Positions 7,629 through 17,510 of a stretch of DNA of 64,000 bases are shown here, one piece after another. This DNA is from Nocardia sp. CY41 (GTDB lineage Bacteria > Actinomycetota > Actinomycetes > Mycobacteriales > Mycobacteriaceae). The stretch lies in contig NZ_VUOS01000001.1 in the NCBI RefSeq assembly GCF_009829325.1, forward strand, positions 124,001-188,000, in the 5' to 3' direction. The number at the start of each line of letters is the position of its first letter. Positions within the stretch are counted from its first letter, which is position 1. Position numbers and translations under genes: made by a program. The notes under the pieces are model-generated. The model searched no databases. It was given only the letters and a program-made list of their open reading frames with translations, and was not told where the DNA came from.

Positions 7629-9044
7629 ATGTCGCAGCTGGTTCTCGTCGCGGGCGCCGGACCAACCGGCCTCACCCTCGCCCTCGATCTCGCTCGCCGG
7701 GACATCCCGGTCCGGATCGTCGACAAGGCGGCCGCCTTCTTCGCGGGCTCCCGGGGCGACGGCATCCAGCCGCGCACCCTGGAAGTGTTCGACGACCTGG
7801 GCGTATCGGACGCGGTGCTGGCCGCGGGCATGCCGACGCCGGTGATGCGCGTGCACCTGGGCGGACAGTTCGTGGCCGAACGCAGAATGAGCGAGCCGGT
7901 CGAGCCCACCCCCGCCGTCCCCTACCCGAACCTGTGGGTGCTCGGCCAGTCGCGCACCGAGGCCATCCTGCGCGACCGGCTCGCCGAGTTCGGCGTACAC
8001 GTGGAACTCGGTACCGCGCTGACCGGCTTCTCCCAGGACGACGACGGCGTCACCGCCACACTCGAACGCGACGGCACACGGGAGATGGTGCGCGCGGCCT
8101 ACCTGGTCGGCGCGGACGGCGGCAAGAGCACCGTGCGCAAGACACTCGGCATCCCGTTCGAAGGCAGCACCGACGAATCGCTGCGCATGCTGCTCGGCGA
8201 CGTGCGCGCCGACGCGCTGGATCACGAGTTCGGTTACTGGTTCGCCGCCGCCGACGAGCCCATGCAGGGCATCGCGCTGTCACCGTTGCCCGGTGGGCGT
8301 CAGTTCCAGTTCGCCGCCCCGCTGAACGGCGACGCCGAGCCGAGCCTCGAGCTGCTGCAGGAGTACGTGGACCGCTACTGCGGCCGCGACGACGTCACTC
8401 TTACGGACTTGACGTGGGTGACCGTATGGCGGCCGAACATCCGCCTTGCGCGGCGTTTTCGCGACGGCCGGATCTTCCTCGCCGGAGACGCCGCCCATGC
8501 GCACCCGCCCACCGGCGGCCAGGGCATGAACACCGGCATCCAGGACGCCTACAACCTCGGCTGGAAGCTGGCCGCCGCGCTCTCCGGTGACGACACGCTC
8601 CTGGACAGCTACGAAGCCGAGCGCAGGACCGTGGCCGCCAAGGTGCTCGGACTCAGCTCCGCACTGCTGGACAAACTGGTCGACGGCGACGAGGACGCGA
8701 TGGAGCGCGGAGCGGAGACCCGGCAACTGGACATCAGCTACCGCGACCCCGCCGTGCGCGAGCAACTGGCCGTCGGCGACCGGGCGCCCGACGCGCCGGT
8801 GAAAGACGACCAAGGACGACCCATCCGGTTGTTCGACCTGTTCCGCGGGCCGCACGCGACCGTGCTGACCTTCGGGGCGCAAGCGGAGGCCGGGCCGCAT
8901 GCGTACGCGGTGGTGCGCCCCGGAGAGCACGTGGCCGGGCCGCACGTGGTGGACGTCGACGGGCACGCCTACGCGGCCTACGCCGCGAGCGAGGGCACCC
9001 GGGTGCACGTCCGGCCGGACGGCTACATCGGCGCGCTCAGCTGA
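7629..9044 (+). CDS. FAD-dependent aromatic monooxygenase (PHBH family)
   Basis: 471 residues from ATG 7629 with AGGAG just upstream. All three class A flavoprotein hydroxylase signatures are visible: [13 protein letters not shown] (FAD ADP-binding), [13 protein letters not shown] (DG motif) and [20 protein letters not shown] (GD motif). A C-terminal ~80-residue thioredoxin-like extension (GDRAPDAPV.. onwards) is typical of the larger phenol or polyketide hydroxylases. It uses NAD(P)H and oxygen to hydroxylate an aromatic or polyketide substrate; the substrate cannot be told from sequence. Divergent from and probably controlled by the TetR gene. Its stop overlaps the convergent ctaB stop by 8 bases. 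Confidence 0.9.
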   Translation: MSQLVLVAGAGPTGLTLALDLARRDIPVRIVDKAAAFFAGSRGDGIQPRTLEVFDDLGVSDAVLAAGMPTPVMRVHLGGQFVAERRMSEPVEPTPAVPYPNLWVLGQSRTEAILRDRLAEFGVHVELGTALTGFSQDDDGVTATLERDGTREMVRAAYLVGADGGKSTVRKTLGIPFEGSTDESLRMLLGDVRADALDHEFGYWFAAADEPMQGIALSPLPGGRQFQFAAPLNGDAEPSLELLQEYVDRYCGRDDVTLTDLTWVTVWRPNIRLARRFRDGRIFLAGDAAHAHPPTGGQGMNTGIQDAYNLGWKLAAALSGDDTLLDSYEAERRTVAAKVLGLSSALLDKLVDGDEDAMERGAETRQLDISYRDPAVREQLAVGDRAPDAPVKDDQGRPIRLFDLFRGPHATVLTFGAQAEAGPHAYAVVRPGEHVAGPHVVDVDGHAYAAYAASEGTRVHVRPDGYIGALS

Positions 9045-10026
9045 AGAAGCTGCCGATGGTGTCCCAGCCGAGCACCGAGTCCACCGCGAGGCCGCAGAAC
9101 ACCACGGCCAGGTAGTTGTTCGACTGCAGGAACAGCCGCAGCGGCTTCACCGATTCGCCGCGTCGCACGCCCGCGTACAGCTGGTGCGCCATGAGCAGGA
9201 ACCACGCTCCGGCCACCAGCGCCACGGCCGCGTAGATCACGCCGGTGGCGGGCACCAGCGCGAGGGTGGTGAGCACGGTCAGCCAGGTGTAGACGACGAT
9301 CTGCTTGGTGACGGCCCGCTCGGTGGCGACCACCGGCAGCATCGGAACGCCCGCCGCGCGGTAGTCCTCCTTGTAGCGCATGGCCAGCGCCCAGGTGTGC
9401 GGCGGCGTCCAGAAGAAGATGACGCCGAACAGCGCGACGGCGGGCCAGCCGATGCCGCCGGTCACCGCCGACCAGCCCACCAACGCGGGCATGCAGCCCG
9501 CCGCGCCGCCCCACACCACGTTCTGCGAGGTGCGGCGCTTGAGGCCCAGGGTGTAGACGAAGACGTAGAACAGGATGGTCGCGACGACGAGCAGGCCGCT
9601 GAGCAGATTGGCCTGCCACCACAGCCAGGCGAAAGAGCCCGCGCCGAGCACGACGCCGAACACGAAGGCGTTGCGGGTCGGCACCGCCTCCCGGGCCAGC
9701 GGCCGCTTGGCGGTGCGCTTCATGACCTTGTCGATGTCGGCGTCGGCGACGCAGTTGAGCGTGTTCGCGCTCGCCGCGCCCATCCAGCCGCCGAACAGGG
9801 TCGCCAGGATCAGGCGGATGTCGACCGTGCCGCGATCGGCGAGCAGCATGGTCGGGATCGTGGCGACCAGCAGCAGCTCGATCACCCTGGGCTTGGTCAG
9901 CGCGACGTAGGCCAGGACCCGTCGCATCAGCCGGGACGGTAGGCCGGGACCCGTGAACCGGTCGGCCAGCGCCGTCGCGGAGGAGCCGTGCGCACCATCG
10001 CCACCCGGCTGTTGCCCAATCCGCAC
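9037..10026 (-). CDS. ctaB: Protoheme IX farnesyltransferase (heme O synthase)
   Basis: 329 residues from GTG 10026, preceded by GAGGAGAG. UbiA-type polyprenyltransferase with about nine membrane helices. The first Asp-rich motif is [20 protein letters not shown]; the second region is [14 protein letters not shown]. It transfers a farnesyl group to heme B to give heme O for cytochrome aa3 oxidase assembly in the membrane. An N-terminal ~40-residue soluble tail precedes the first helix. Placement opposite the tkt operon matches mycobacteria and corynebacteria. Confidence 0.95.
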   Translation of the reverse strand: MRIGQQPGGDGAHGSSATALADRFTGPGLPSRLMRRVLAYVALTKPRVIELLLVATIPTMLLADRGTVDIRLILATLFGGWMGAASANTLNCVADADIDKVMKRTAKRPLAREAVPTRNAFVFGVVLGAGSFAWLWWQANLLSGLLVVATILFYVFVYTLGLKRRTSQNVVWGGAAGCMPALVGWSAVTGGIGWPAVALFGVIFFWTPPHTWALAMRYKEDYRAAGVPMLPVVATERAVTKQIVVYTWLTVLTTLALVPATGVIYAAVALVAGAWFLLMAHQLYAGVRRGESVKPLRLFLQSNNYLAVVFCGLAVDSVLGWDTIGSFFS

Positions 10027-10888
10027 TGTCTCTCCTCGCACGCTGTGCATCGCATCCGGCATGGACCAGCAGTGCGCTCGTCCCGGTGCCACGGATGTGC
10101 CCGCGCCGGACTTCGGTCCGCCCCGGCGCCTCTTCCGACCGGTGCGGCGCGACTACTACTACAAAGGATGGTAGACCCCCGCCGCCCCCGCCCTTCCTGT
10201 CGCCCCCGCGCTACAGCGCCGGAATGTGACGGGCCCGACGGCTCGTTCCGCGCCGCCGCGACGGCTTCGCCAGGGACGTTCGGCTCGCCCACGCCGCCAC
10301 CTGTCCCGGGCGCTCGGCCCGATCCGCTCCCGTCCTCGACCCGCATCAGAACTCACGAGGGACACATGAGGAGGCGAATCGTAAGTGGCCGCTCTGTCAT
10401 GTGCCACTCACGCGCGCCGCCCGGCTGGAAAATTTCGTCGGACCGGATCGGGCCGGGCGAATCCGCCGCGCCCTGGGGTGACGTTTTCCAGCAACTGCGC
10501 TACCGCATTGACGGACGCCACAAAGCAGTCGCTTGCTCGGCACGGCCGTTCCATACCGAAAGCGCTTTCTACGAGGGCGTTCGCGGCTCGGCACGCGTCC
10601 GGCGCTGGTACGGCGGGCGTGCCGGAGAGATCGGTCCAACCCACTCGAGCGCCCATCGTGCAAGGCCGCCAACACCCCGCCGACGCCGTCGCCGCTCGCG
10701 AAATCTCACCTGCGAACACGCAGCGCAACGGGCCTCGCGAAACCAAGACAGGGTTAATGGTGTGCCGGTCACCGGGCACATCTAGGGTAGTTGGGTATAC
10801 CCGGTGAGCACGCCGTAGCTGCCGCGCGATCATCGCCGTCAGTAACCCACCCGCCGTCGACGAAACCAATGTCAGGAGAACCTCGGTC
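10027..10888. other. Long non-coding region between ctaB and tkt
   Basis: About 860 bases with no frame showing family motifs on either strand. It must hold divergent promoters for ctaB and the pentose-phosphate operon. Visible near the tkt side: a 20-base inverted repeat at 10761-10780 and a GGGTATACCC palindrome at 10793-10802, both within 130 bases of the tkt start. Confidence 0.5.
10761..10780. promoter_or_regulatory. Inverted repeat upstream of tkt (TGTGCC..GGGCACA)
   Basis: Near-perfect palindrome about 110 bases before the tkt GTG. The arms TGTGCCGGT and ACCGGGCACA pair with a one-base bulge. Position fits an operator for the pentose-phosphate operon; the binding protein is unknown. 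Confidence 0.35.
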
Positions 10889-13030
10889 GTGTCGATCACA
10901 GACGACATCCGCGCCCTCACTCAGCCGAACCACCCGGACGACTGGACGGATCTGGACACCAAGGCTGTCGACACCATCCGGGTCCTGGCCGCCGAGGCGG
11001 TGCAGAACGCCGGGAACGGCCATCCCGGCACCGCGATGAGCCTGGCGCCGCTGGCGTACACGCTCTACCAGCGCACCATGCGCATCGACCCGAGCGATCC
11101 CAGCTGGGTCGGCCGCGACCGGTTCGTGCTGTCCTGCGGGCACTCCAGCCTCACCCAGTACATCCAGCTCTACCTGGCGGGCTACGGCCTGGAGCTGGAC
11201 GACCTGAAGAACCTGCGCAAGTGGGGCTCGCTCACCCCGGGCCACCCGGAGTTCCGGCACACCGACGGCGTGGAGATCACCACCGGTCCGCTCGGCCAGG
11301 GCCTCGCCTCGGCGGTCGGCATGGCGATGGCCGCGCGGCGCGAGCGCGGTCTGTTCGACCCGGACGCCGCGCCCGGCACCAGCCCGTTCGACCACTTCAT
11401 CTACGTGATCGCCTCCGACGGTGACCTGGAGGAAGGCGTCACCTCCGAGGCGTCGTCGCTGGCGGGCACCCAGCAACTGGGCAACCTCGTGCTGGTCTAC
11501 GACGACAACAAGATCTCCATCGAGGACGACACCACCATCGCCTTCACCGAGGACGTCGCGAAGCGGTACGAGGCCTACGGCTGGCACGTGCAGGTGGTCG
11601 AGGGCGGCGAGGACGTCGTCGCTATCGAGGCCGCACTGGAAGCCGCCAAGGCCGAGACGGGCAAGCCCTCGATCATCGTGCTGCGCACCATCATCGGCTA
11701 CCCGGCCCCCAGCAAGATGAACACCGGCACCGCCCACGGCGCGGCGCTGGGCGCCGACGAGGTCGCCGCCACCAAGAAGGTCCTCGGCTTCGATCCGGAC
11801 AAGAGCTTCGACGTGGACCCGGCCGTCATCGAGCACACCCGCAAGGTCGTCGAGCGCGGCCGCGAGGCGCACGCGCAGTGGCAGAAGTCCTTCGACGCGT
11901 GGGCCGCGGCCAACCCCGAGAACAAAGCGCTGTTCGACCGCCTGATCGAGCGGCGGCTGCCGGACAACTGGGTCGCGAATCTGCCTGTGCACGAACCGGA
12001 TCCGAAGGGCATGGCCACCCGCAAGGCGTCCGGCAAGGTGCTCGCCGCCCTGGCGCCGGTGCTGCCGGAGCTGTGGGGCGGTTCGGCCGACCTCGCCGAG
12101 TCCAACAACACCACCATGCCCGACCAGCCCAGCTTCGGGCCGGAGTCGATCTCCACCGGCATGTGGAAGGCCGACCCGTACGGCCGCACCCTGCACTTCG
12201 GCGTCCGCGAGCACGCGATGGGCGCGATCCTCAACGGCATCGCGCTGCACGGCCCGACCCGGCCCTACGGCGGCACCTTCCTGGTCTTCAGCGACTACAT
12301 GCGTCCCGCCGTGCGCCTGGCCGCGCTGATGCGGGTGCCCGCCATCTACGTCTGGACCCACGACTCCATCGGCCTCGGCGAGGACGGCCCGACGCACCAG
12401 CCGATCGAGCACCTCGCCGCCCTGCGCGCGATCCCGGGCCTGAACGTGGTCCGTCCGGGCGACGCCAACGAGACCACCTACGCCTGGCGCACCATTCTGG
12501 AGCGCGACAGCAGCGAGCACCGGTCGCACTTCTCGGTGTCGGAGCTGCCGCACCAGGACGGCCCATCCGGGCTTGCGCTGACCCGCCAGGATCTGCCGAT
12601 CCTGGAAGGCACCAGCTATGAGGGCGTGTCCAAGGGCGGCTACGTGCTGGCCGAGGCGTCCACCGGCACACCGCAAGTGATCCTGATCGCCACCGGTTCG
12701 GAGCTGCAGCTCGCCGTCGCCGCCCGCACTACGCTGGAGGAGCAGGGCATCGCCACCCGAGTGGTGTCGATGCCGTGCGTGGAGTGGTTCGACGCGCAGG
12801 ACAAGGCTTACCGGGACGAGGTGCTTCCGCCCGCGATCGCCGCTCGTGTCGTCGTCGAAGCCGGTATCGCGATGCCGTGGCACCGGTTCGCCGGTGACGC
12901 GGGTGAGATCGTGTCGATCGAGCACTTCGGCGCCTCCGCCGACTACAAGACCCTGTTCCGCGAATTCGGCTTCACTCCGGAAGCCGTCGTTGCCGCCGCG
13001 CAGCGCACGCTCGAGAACGTGAAGGGATAA
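10889..13030 (+). CDS. tkt: Transketolase
   Basis: 713 residues from GTG 10889 with CAGGAGAA upstream. TPP-dependent: N-terminal NAGNGHPGTAMSLAPLAY, ASDGDLEEGVTSEASSLAG (TPP/Mg site), LVYDDNKISIE, then the pyrimidine domain with FLVFSDYMRPAVR and HDSIGLGEDGPTHQPIEHL, and a C-terminal domain. It moves two-carbon units between ketoses and aldoses in the non-oxidative pentose phosphate pathway. First gene of a tkt-tal-zwf-opcA-pgl operon, 6 bases before tal. Confidence 0.97.
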   Translation: MSITDDIRALTQPNHPDDWTDLDTKAVDTIRVLAAEAVQNAGNGHPGTAMSLAPLAYTLYQRTMRIDPSDPSWVGRDRFVLSCGHSSLTQYIQLYLAGYGLELDDLKNLRKWGSLTPGHPEFRHTDGVEITTGPLGQGLASAVGMAMAARRERGLFDPDAAPGTSPFDHFIYVIASDGDLEEGVTSEASSLAGTQQLGNLVLVYDDNKISIEDDTTIAFTEDVAKRYEAYGWHVQVVEGGEDVVAIEAALEAAKAETGKPSIIVLRTIIGYPAPSKMNTGTAHGAALGADEVAATKKVLGFDPDKSFDVDPAVIEHTRKVVERGREAHAQWQKSFDAWAAANPENKALFDRLIERRLPDNWVANLPVHEPDPKGMATRKASGKVLAALAPVLPELWGGSADLAESNNTTMPDQPSFGPESISTGMWKADPYGRTLHFGVREHAMGAILNGIALHGPTRPYGGTFLVFSDYMRPAVRLAALMRVPAIYVWTHDSIGLGEDGPTHQPIEHLAALRAIPGLNVVRPGDANETTYAWRTILERDSSEHRSHFSVSELPHQDGPSGLALTRQDLPILEGTSYEGVSKGGYVLAEASTGTPQVILIATGSELQLAVAARTTLEEQGIATRVVSMPCVEWFDAQDKAYRDEVLPPAIAARVVVEAGIAMPWHRFAGDAGEIVSIEHFGASADYKTLFREFGFTPEAVVAAAQRTLENVKG

Positions 13031-13036
13031 GCGCTC

Positions 13037-14173
13037 ATGGCTCAGAACGAAAATCTCGCCGCCCTCTCGGCGGCGGGAGTGTCCGTATGGCTCGACGATC
13101 TGTCCAGGGACCGGATCCGCACCGGCAACCTGCTCGAGCTGATCGAGACCCGGTCCGTCGTCGGGGTCACCACCAACCCGACGATCTTCCAGGGTGCGCT
13201 CAGCCAGGGCCACGCCTACGACGGCCAGCTGAAAGAGCTTGCCGCACAAGGCGCGGACGCCGACGCCGCGATCCGCACGATCACCACCGACGACGTCCGC
13301 GCGGCCTGCGACGTGTTCGCTCCGGTCTTCGAGGCGACCGGCGGCGTGGACGGCCGGGTCTCCATCGAGGTCGACCCGCGCCTGGCGTTCGACACCGACC
13401 GCACCGTCGCGCAGGCGGTGGAACTGTGGAAGATCGTCGACCGGCCCAACCTGTTCATCAAGATCCCCGCCACCGAGGAGGGCCTGCCCGCCATCACCGC
13501 GGTGATCGCGGAGGGCATCAGCGTGAACGTCACGCTGATCTTCTCGGTCCAGCGCTACCGCGCGGTGATGGGCGCGTATCTGGAGGGTGTGAAGAAGGCC
13601 AAGGTCGGCGGCCACGACCCGGCCAAGATCCATTCCGTCGCCTCGTTCTTCGTCTCCCGCGTGGACACCGAGATCGACAAGCGGCTGGAGGCGCTGGGCA
13701 CCGAGGAGGCGCTCGCGCTGCGCGGCAAGGCAGGCATCGCCAACGCCCGCCTGGCCTACGCGGAGTACCAGGACGTGTTCGACGGCGGCAAGCACACCTC
13801 GACGTTCCTGAACCTGGCCGCGTCGGGTGCGAATCGGCAGCGCCCGCTGTGGGCCTCCACCGGGGTGAAGAACCCGGAGTATCCCGACACGATGTACGTC
13901 ACCGAGTTGGTCGCCTCCAACACGGTGAACACGCTTCCGGAGAAGACGCTCCAGGCGGTCGCCGACCACGGCGCGGTCGGCGGCGACACGGTCTCCGGCA
14001 AGGCGGAGGAGGCCCAGGAGGTCTTCGATCGGCTCGCCGCGGTCGGCATCGACCTCGACGACGTGTTCGCGGTGCTCGAGCGCGAGGGCGTGGACAAATT
14101 CGAGAAATCTTGGGAGGAGCTGCTTTCCGCCACCGCCGACGAGCTGAAGTCGGCGTCGACCGGGAACGGCTGA
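13037..14173 (+). CDS. tal: Transaldolase
   Basis: 378 residues from ATG 13037, the long actinobacterial transaldolase type. Seen: [13 protein letters not shown] near the N-terminus and [15 protein letters not shown] containing the Schiff-base lysine (K in FIKIP), then [12 protein letters not shown]. It transfers dihydroxyacetone from sedoheptulose-7-phosphate to glyceraldehyde-3-phosphate. Tightly packed in the operon: 6 bases after tkt and 3 bases before zwf. Confidence 0.97.
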   Translation: MAQNENLAALSAAGVSVWLDDLSRDRIRTGNLLELIETRSVVGVTTNPTIFQGALSQGHAYDGQLKELAAQGADADAAIRTITTDDVRAACDVFAPVFEATGGVDGRVSIEVDPRLAFDTDRTVAQAVELWKIVDRPNLFIKIPATEEGLPAITAVIAEGISVNVTLIFSVQRYRAVMGAYLEGVKKAKVGGHDPAKIHSVASFFVSRVDTEIDKRLEALGTEEALALRGKAGIANARLAYAEYQDVFDGGKHTSTFLNLAASGANRQRPLWASTGVKNPEYPDTMYVTELVASNTVNTLPEKTLQAVADHGAVGGDTVSGKAEEAQEVFDRLAAVGIDLDDVFAVLEREGVDKFEKSWEELLSATADELKSASTGNG

Positions 14174-14176
14174 CCG

Positions 14177-15751
14177 ATGGCCGAAGCAGCGCCCGCGGAT
14201 CGGCCGGACGCGGCCGAATGGCACAACCCGCTGCGTGAGAAGCGGGACAAACGTCTTCCGCGCATCGCCGGACCGTGCAGCATGGTCATCTTCGGCGTCA
14301 CGGGTGACCTGTCCCGCAAGAAGCTGATGCCGGCCATCTACGACTTGGCGAACCGGGGGCTGCTGCCCCCGGCATTCGGCTTGGTCGGCTTCGCGCGCCG
14401 CGACTACGCCGACGAGGACTTCGCCCAAGTGGTGCTGGAGGCGGTGAAGGCGCACGCGCGCACCCCCTTCCGCCAGGAGGTCTGGGACCAGCTCTCCGAA
14501 GGCATCCGGTTCGTCCAGGGCAGCTTCGACGACAACGCGGCGTTCGACCGGCTCGCCGACACCCTCACCACGCTCGACAAGGAGCGCGGCACGGGCGGCA
14601 ACCACGCGTTCTACCTGTCGATCCCGCCGAACATGTTCCCGGTCGTGCTCGATCAGCTCTGCGCGCACGGCTTGGCGCAGACGGCCGGGCCGGACGCGGC
14701 ACGCAAACCCTGGCGGCGGGTCGTCATCGAGAAGCCGTTCGGGCACGATCTGAAAAGCGCGCAGGAGCTCAACGCGCTGGTCAACGGAGTGTTCCCCGAG
14801 GAACGAGTGTTCCGCATCGACCATTACCTGGGCAAAGAGACGGTCCAGAACATCCTCGCGATGCGCTTCGCCAACCAGCTCTACGAGCCGATCTGGAATG
14901 CCAATTTCGTCGACCACGTGCAGATCACCATGGCCGAGGACATCGGCCTCGGTGGTCGCGCGGGGTATTACGACGGCATCGGCGCCGCGCGCGACGTGAT
15001 CCAGAACCACCTGCTGCAACTGCTGGCGCTCACCGCCATGGAGGAGCCGATCAGCTTCGAGCCCAAGCAGTTGCAGACCGAGAAGATCAAGGTGCTCTCC
15101 GCGACCAAGCTCGTCGAACCGCTGGACGAGACCACCGCGCGCGGACAGTACACCGAGGGCTGGCAGGGCAGCGAACACGTCGTCGGTCTGGCGCAGGAGG
15201 AAGGCTTCGACCCGGAGTCGACCACCGAGACCTATGCCGCGATCCGGCTGGAGATCGACACCCGCCGCTGGGCGGGCGTCCCGTTCTTCCTGCGCACCGG
15301 GAAACGGCTCGGCCGCAGGGTCACCGAGATCGCGGTGATCTTCAAGCGCGCTCCGCACCTGCCGTTCGACCAGACCATGACCGAGGAACTCGGGCAGAAC
15401 GCGCTGGTCATCCGGGTGCAGCCGGACGAGGGCATCACCACGCGGTTCGGCTCGAAAGTACCCGGCTCCGGCATGGAGGTGCGCGACGTCAACATGGACT
15501 TCAGCTACGGCGAGGCGTTCACCGAATCCTCTCCCGAGGCCTACGAACGCCTGATCCTCGACGTGCTGCTCGGGGTTCCGTCGCTGTTCCCGGTGAACGC
15601 GGAGGTCGAATTGTCCTGGCGCATTCTGGATCCGGTGCTCGAGCACTGGGCCGCCGAAGGCAGGCCGGAGCCGTATGAGGCGGGTACCTGGGGCCCGGCC
15701 TCGGCCGACGAGATGATCGCCCGCACCGGGCGGGAATGGCGGCGCCCGTGA
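14177..15751 (+). CDS. zwf: Glucose-6-phosphate 1-dehydrogenase
   Basis: 524 residues from ATG 14177. NADP-binding GVTGDLSRKKLMPAIYDL near residue 40, and the family signature RIDHYLGKETVQN with the substrate-binding His and Lys. C-terminal alpha+beta domain includes FFLRTGKRLGRRVTEIAVIF. It oxidises glucose-6-phosphate to 6-phosphogluconolactone and makes NADPH. Its stop overlaps the opcA GTG (GTGA), so the two are probably translationally coupled. OpcA, encoded next, is required for full activity of this enzyme in actinobacteria. Confidence 0.97.
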   Translation: MAEAAPADRPDAAEWHNPLREKRDKRLPRIAGPCSMVIFGVTGDLSRKKLMPAIYDLANRGLLPPAFGLVGFARRDYADEDFAQVVLEAVKAHARTPFRQEVWDQLSEGIRFVQGSFDDNAAFDRLADTLTTLDKERGTGGNHAFYLSIPPNMFPVVLDQLCAHGLAQTAGPDAARKPWRRVVIEKPFGHDLKSAQELNALVNGVFPEERVFRIDHYLGKETVQNILAMRFANQLYEPIWNANFVDHVQITMAEDIGLGGRAGYYDGIGAARDVIQNHLLQLLALTAMEEPISFEPKQLQTEKIKVLSATKLVEPLDETTARGQYTEGWQGSEHVVGLAQEEGFDPESTTETYAAIRLEIDTRRWAGVPFFLRTGKRLGRRVTEIAVIFKRAPHLPFDQTMTEELGQNALVIRVQPDEGITTRFGSKVPGSGMEVRDVNMDFSYGEAFTESSPEAYERLILDVLLGVPSLFPVNAEVELSWRILDPVLEHWAAEGRPEPYEAGTWGPASADEMIARTGREWRRP

Positions 15752-16656
15752 TCGTCGACATGCCCGGGACCGACACCGGCGAGGTCACCAAACGCATCGT
15801 GCAGCTGCGTGAGAACAACGGCGTGATCACCGTGGGCCGCGTGCTCACGCTCGTGGTGTGCACGCTCGACAGCTCCGAAGCCGAGCACGCGATCGAGGCG
15901 GCGAACGAGGCCAGCCGCGAGCACCCCTGTCGCGTGGTGGTGCTCGCGCGCGGCGACCGGGAGGCCGCCACCCGGCTGGACGCGCAGATCCGGGTGGGCG
16001 GCGACGCGGGCGCGGCCGAGGTCATCGTGCTGCGCCTGCAAGGTCAGCTGGTGAACCACGAGAGCAGTGTCGTCACCCCGTTCCTGCTGCCGGACACGCC
16101 GGTGGTCGCCTGGTGGCCGCGCGGGGCGCCGGAGTTCCCGTCCAAGGATTCGGTGGGCCGCCTGGCCGGCCGCCGCATCACCGACGCCACGTTCGCGCCC
16201 GACCCGCAGGCGGCGATCAAGAAGCGGCTGCAGTCCTACGCCAGCGGCGACACCGATCTGGCCTGGAGCCGGATCACGTACTGGCGCGCCCTGCTGGCGG
16301 CGGCCATGGACGAGCCGCCGTTCGAGTCGGTCGATTCGGTGACGGTGTCCGGGCTGCGCGACGAGCCCGCTCTGGACATGCTGGCCGGTTGGCTGGCCGC
16401 CCGGCTGGACTGCCCGGTCCGCAGGCGCACCGGGCCGCTGCGGGTGGAACTGCACCGCCCCACCGTCTCCATCGCGATCGAACGCCCGCAGACCGGCCGC
16501 ACCGCGACGTTGACCCGCACCGGGGAACCGGTGCAGCGAATCGCTCTGGCGCGCAGAGCGACTCGCGATTGCCTCGCCGAAGACCTACGCAGGCTGGACG
16601 CCGACGAGACCTACGCGGAGGCGCTGGCCGGACTCGAGAAGGTGATCTATGAGTGA
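15748..16656 (+). CDS. opcA: Glucose-6-phosphate dehydrogenase assembly protein OpcA
   Basis: 302 residues from GTG 15748, chosen because the resulting MIVDMPGTDTGEVTKRI matches the usual OpcA start and the GTGA overlap with zwf. A start at 15736 would only add a few zwf-overlapping residues. Motifs: GRVLTLVVCTLD near the N-terminus and VVAWWPRGAPEFPS. It is an accessory protein that activates or assembles G6PD, not an enzyme itself. Its 3' end overlaps the pgl start by 8 bases. Confidence 0.93.
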   Translation: MIVDMPGTDTGEVTKRIVQLRENNGVITVGRVLTLVVCTLDSSEAEHAIEAANEASREHPCRVVVLARGDREAATRLDAQIRVGGDAGAAEVIVLRLQGQLVNHESSVVTPFLLPDTPVVAWWPRGAPEFPSKDSVGRLAGRRITDATFAPDPQAAIKKRLQSYASGDTDLAWSRITYWRALLAAAMDEPPFESVDSVTVSGLRDEPALDMLAGWLAARLDCPVRRRTGPLRVELHRPTVSIAIERPQTGRTATLTRTGEPVQRIALARRATRDCLAEDLRRLDADETYAEALAGLEKVIYE

Positions 16657-17404
16657 GCACACCGATTCGCCGTTCCCCAGCGACACCGTCGAGGTGCACC
16701 TCGACCAGGAGTCGCTGGTGGCCGCCGCGGCGGCCCGCTTCGTCTCGGTCGTCGTGGCGGCTCAAGCCGATCGGGGTTCCGCGTCGGTGGTGGTGACCGG
16801 CGGCGGCACCGGCATCGCCTTGCTCGAGCAGGTGCGCAAGTCGCCCGGCGACATCGACTGGTCCCGGGTCGACGTGTTCTGGGGCGACGAGCGTTTCGTG
16901 CCCGCGAACGATCCGGAGCGCAACGACCTGCAAGCCAGGCAAGCCCTGTTCGACCACGTGCCGGTGGACCCGGCGCGGGTGCATCCGGTGGCCGTCTCCG
17001 ACGGCGAGTATCCGGACCCGGTGGAGGCGGCCGCCGAGTACTCCGCGACGGTGCACGCCCACCTCGCCGAACACGGCGCGTTCGATCTGCATCTGCTCGG
17101 CATGGGCGGCGAGGGGCACGTGAATTCGCTGTTCCCGCACACCGACGCCGTGCGCGAAGAGCACGAGCTCGTGGTCGCCGTCACGAATTCACCGAAACCG
17201 CCGCCGGTGCGGGTGACGCTCACGCTGCCCGCGATCCGCCGCAGCAGACACGTCGTGCTGGTGGTCGGCGGCGCGGCCAAGGCCGAGGCGGTGGCCGCGG
17301 CCATCGGCGGCGCGGAGCCGGTGGAGGTGCCCGCGGCGGGTGCGACGGGTATCGACTCCACCACGTGGCTGCTCGATCAAGAAGCCGCGTCCGCTCTGGG
17401 CTGA
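16649..17404 (+). CDS. pgl: 6-phosphogluconolactonase
   Basis: 251 residues from ATG 16649. GlcN6P isomerase/6PGL fold: VVTGGGTGIALLE (phosphate loop), VFWGDERFVPANDPERND and HLLGMGGEGHVNSLFPH, where the conserved GMGxDGHxxSLFP appears as GMGGEGHVNSLFPH, so Glu replaces the usual Asp. It hydrolyses 6-phosphogluconolactone, completing the oxidative branch started by zwf. Last gene of the operon. No strong terminator hairpin was seen after it. Confidence 0.93.
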   Translation: MSEHTDSPFPSDTVEVHLDQESLVAAAAARFVSVVVAAQADRGSASVVVTGGGTGIALLEQVRKSPGDIDWSRVDVFWGDERFVPANDPERNDLQARQALFDHVPVDPARVHPVAVSDGEYPDPVEAAAEYSATVHAHLAEHGAFDLHLLGMGGEGHVNSLFPHTDAVREEHELVVAVTNSPKPPPVRVTLTLPAIRRSRHVVLVVGGAAKAEAVAAAIGGAEPVEVPAAGATGIDSTTWLLDQEAASALG

Positions 17405-17510
17405 GCAAATCCCGACGATCGCGTGAATTTGTCCGCCGCCAGGCTGGATCGCCAGAAGAACAACGCAGGAAATCCCAGCCGGGCGGTGGACTTTACGAGA
17501 TGATCGGTCG

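Noticed and set aside
10793-10798. SigF-type promoter (GGGTAT) before tkt
   Set aside because: No GTTT-like -35 at 15-17 bases upstream.
10769-15646. A 1625-codon open frame on the minus strand
   Set aside because: It lies antisense to tkt, tal and zwf, is rich in Arg/Gly/His without any domain, and arises from the third-position GC bias of those genes.
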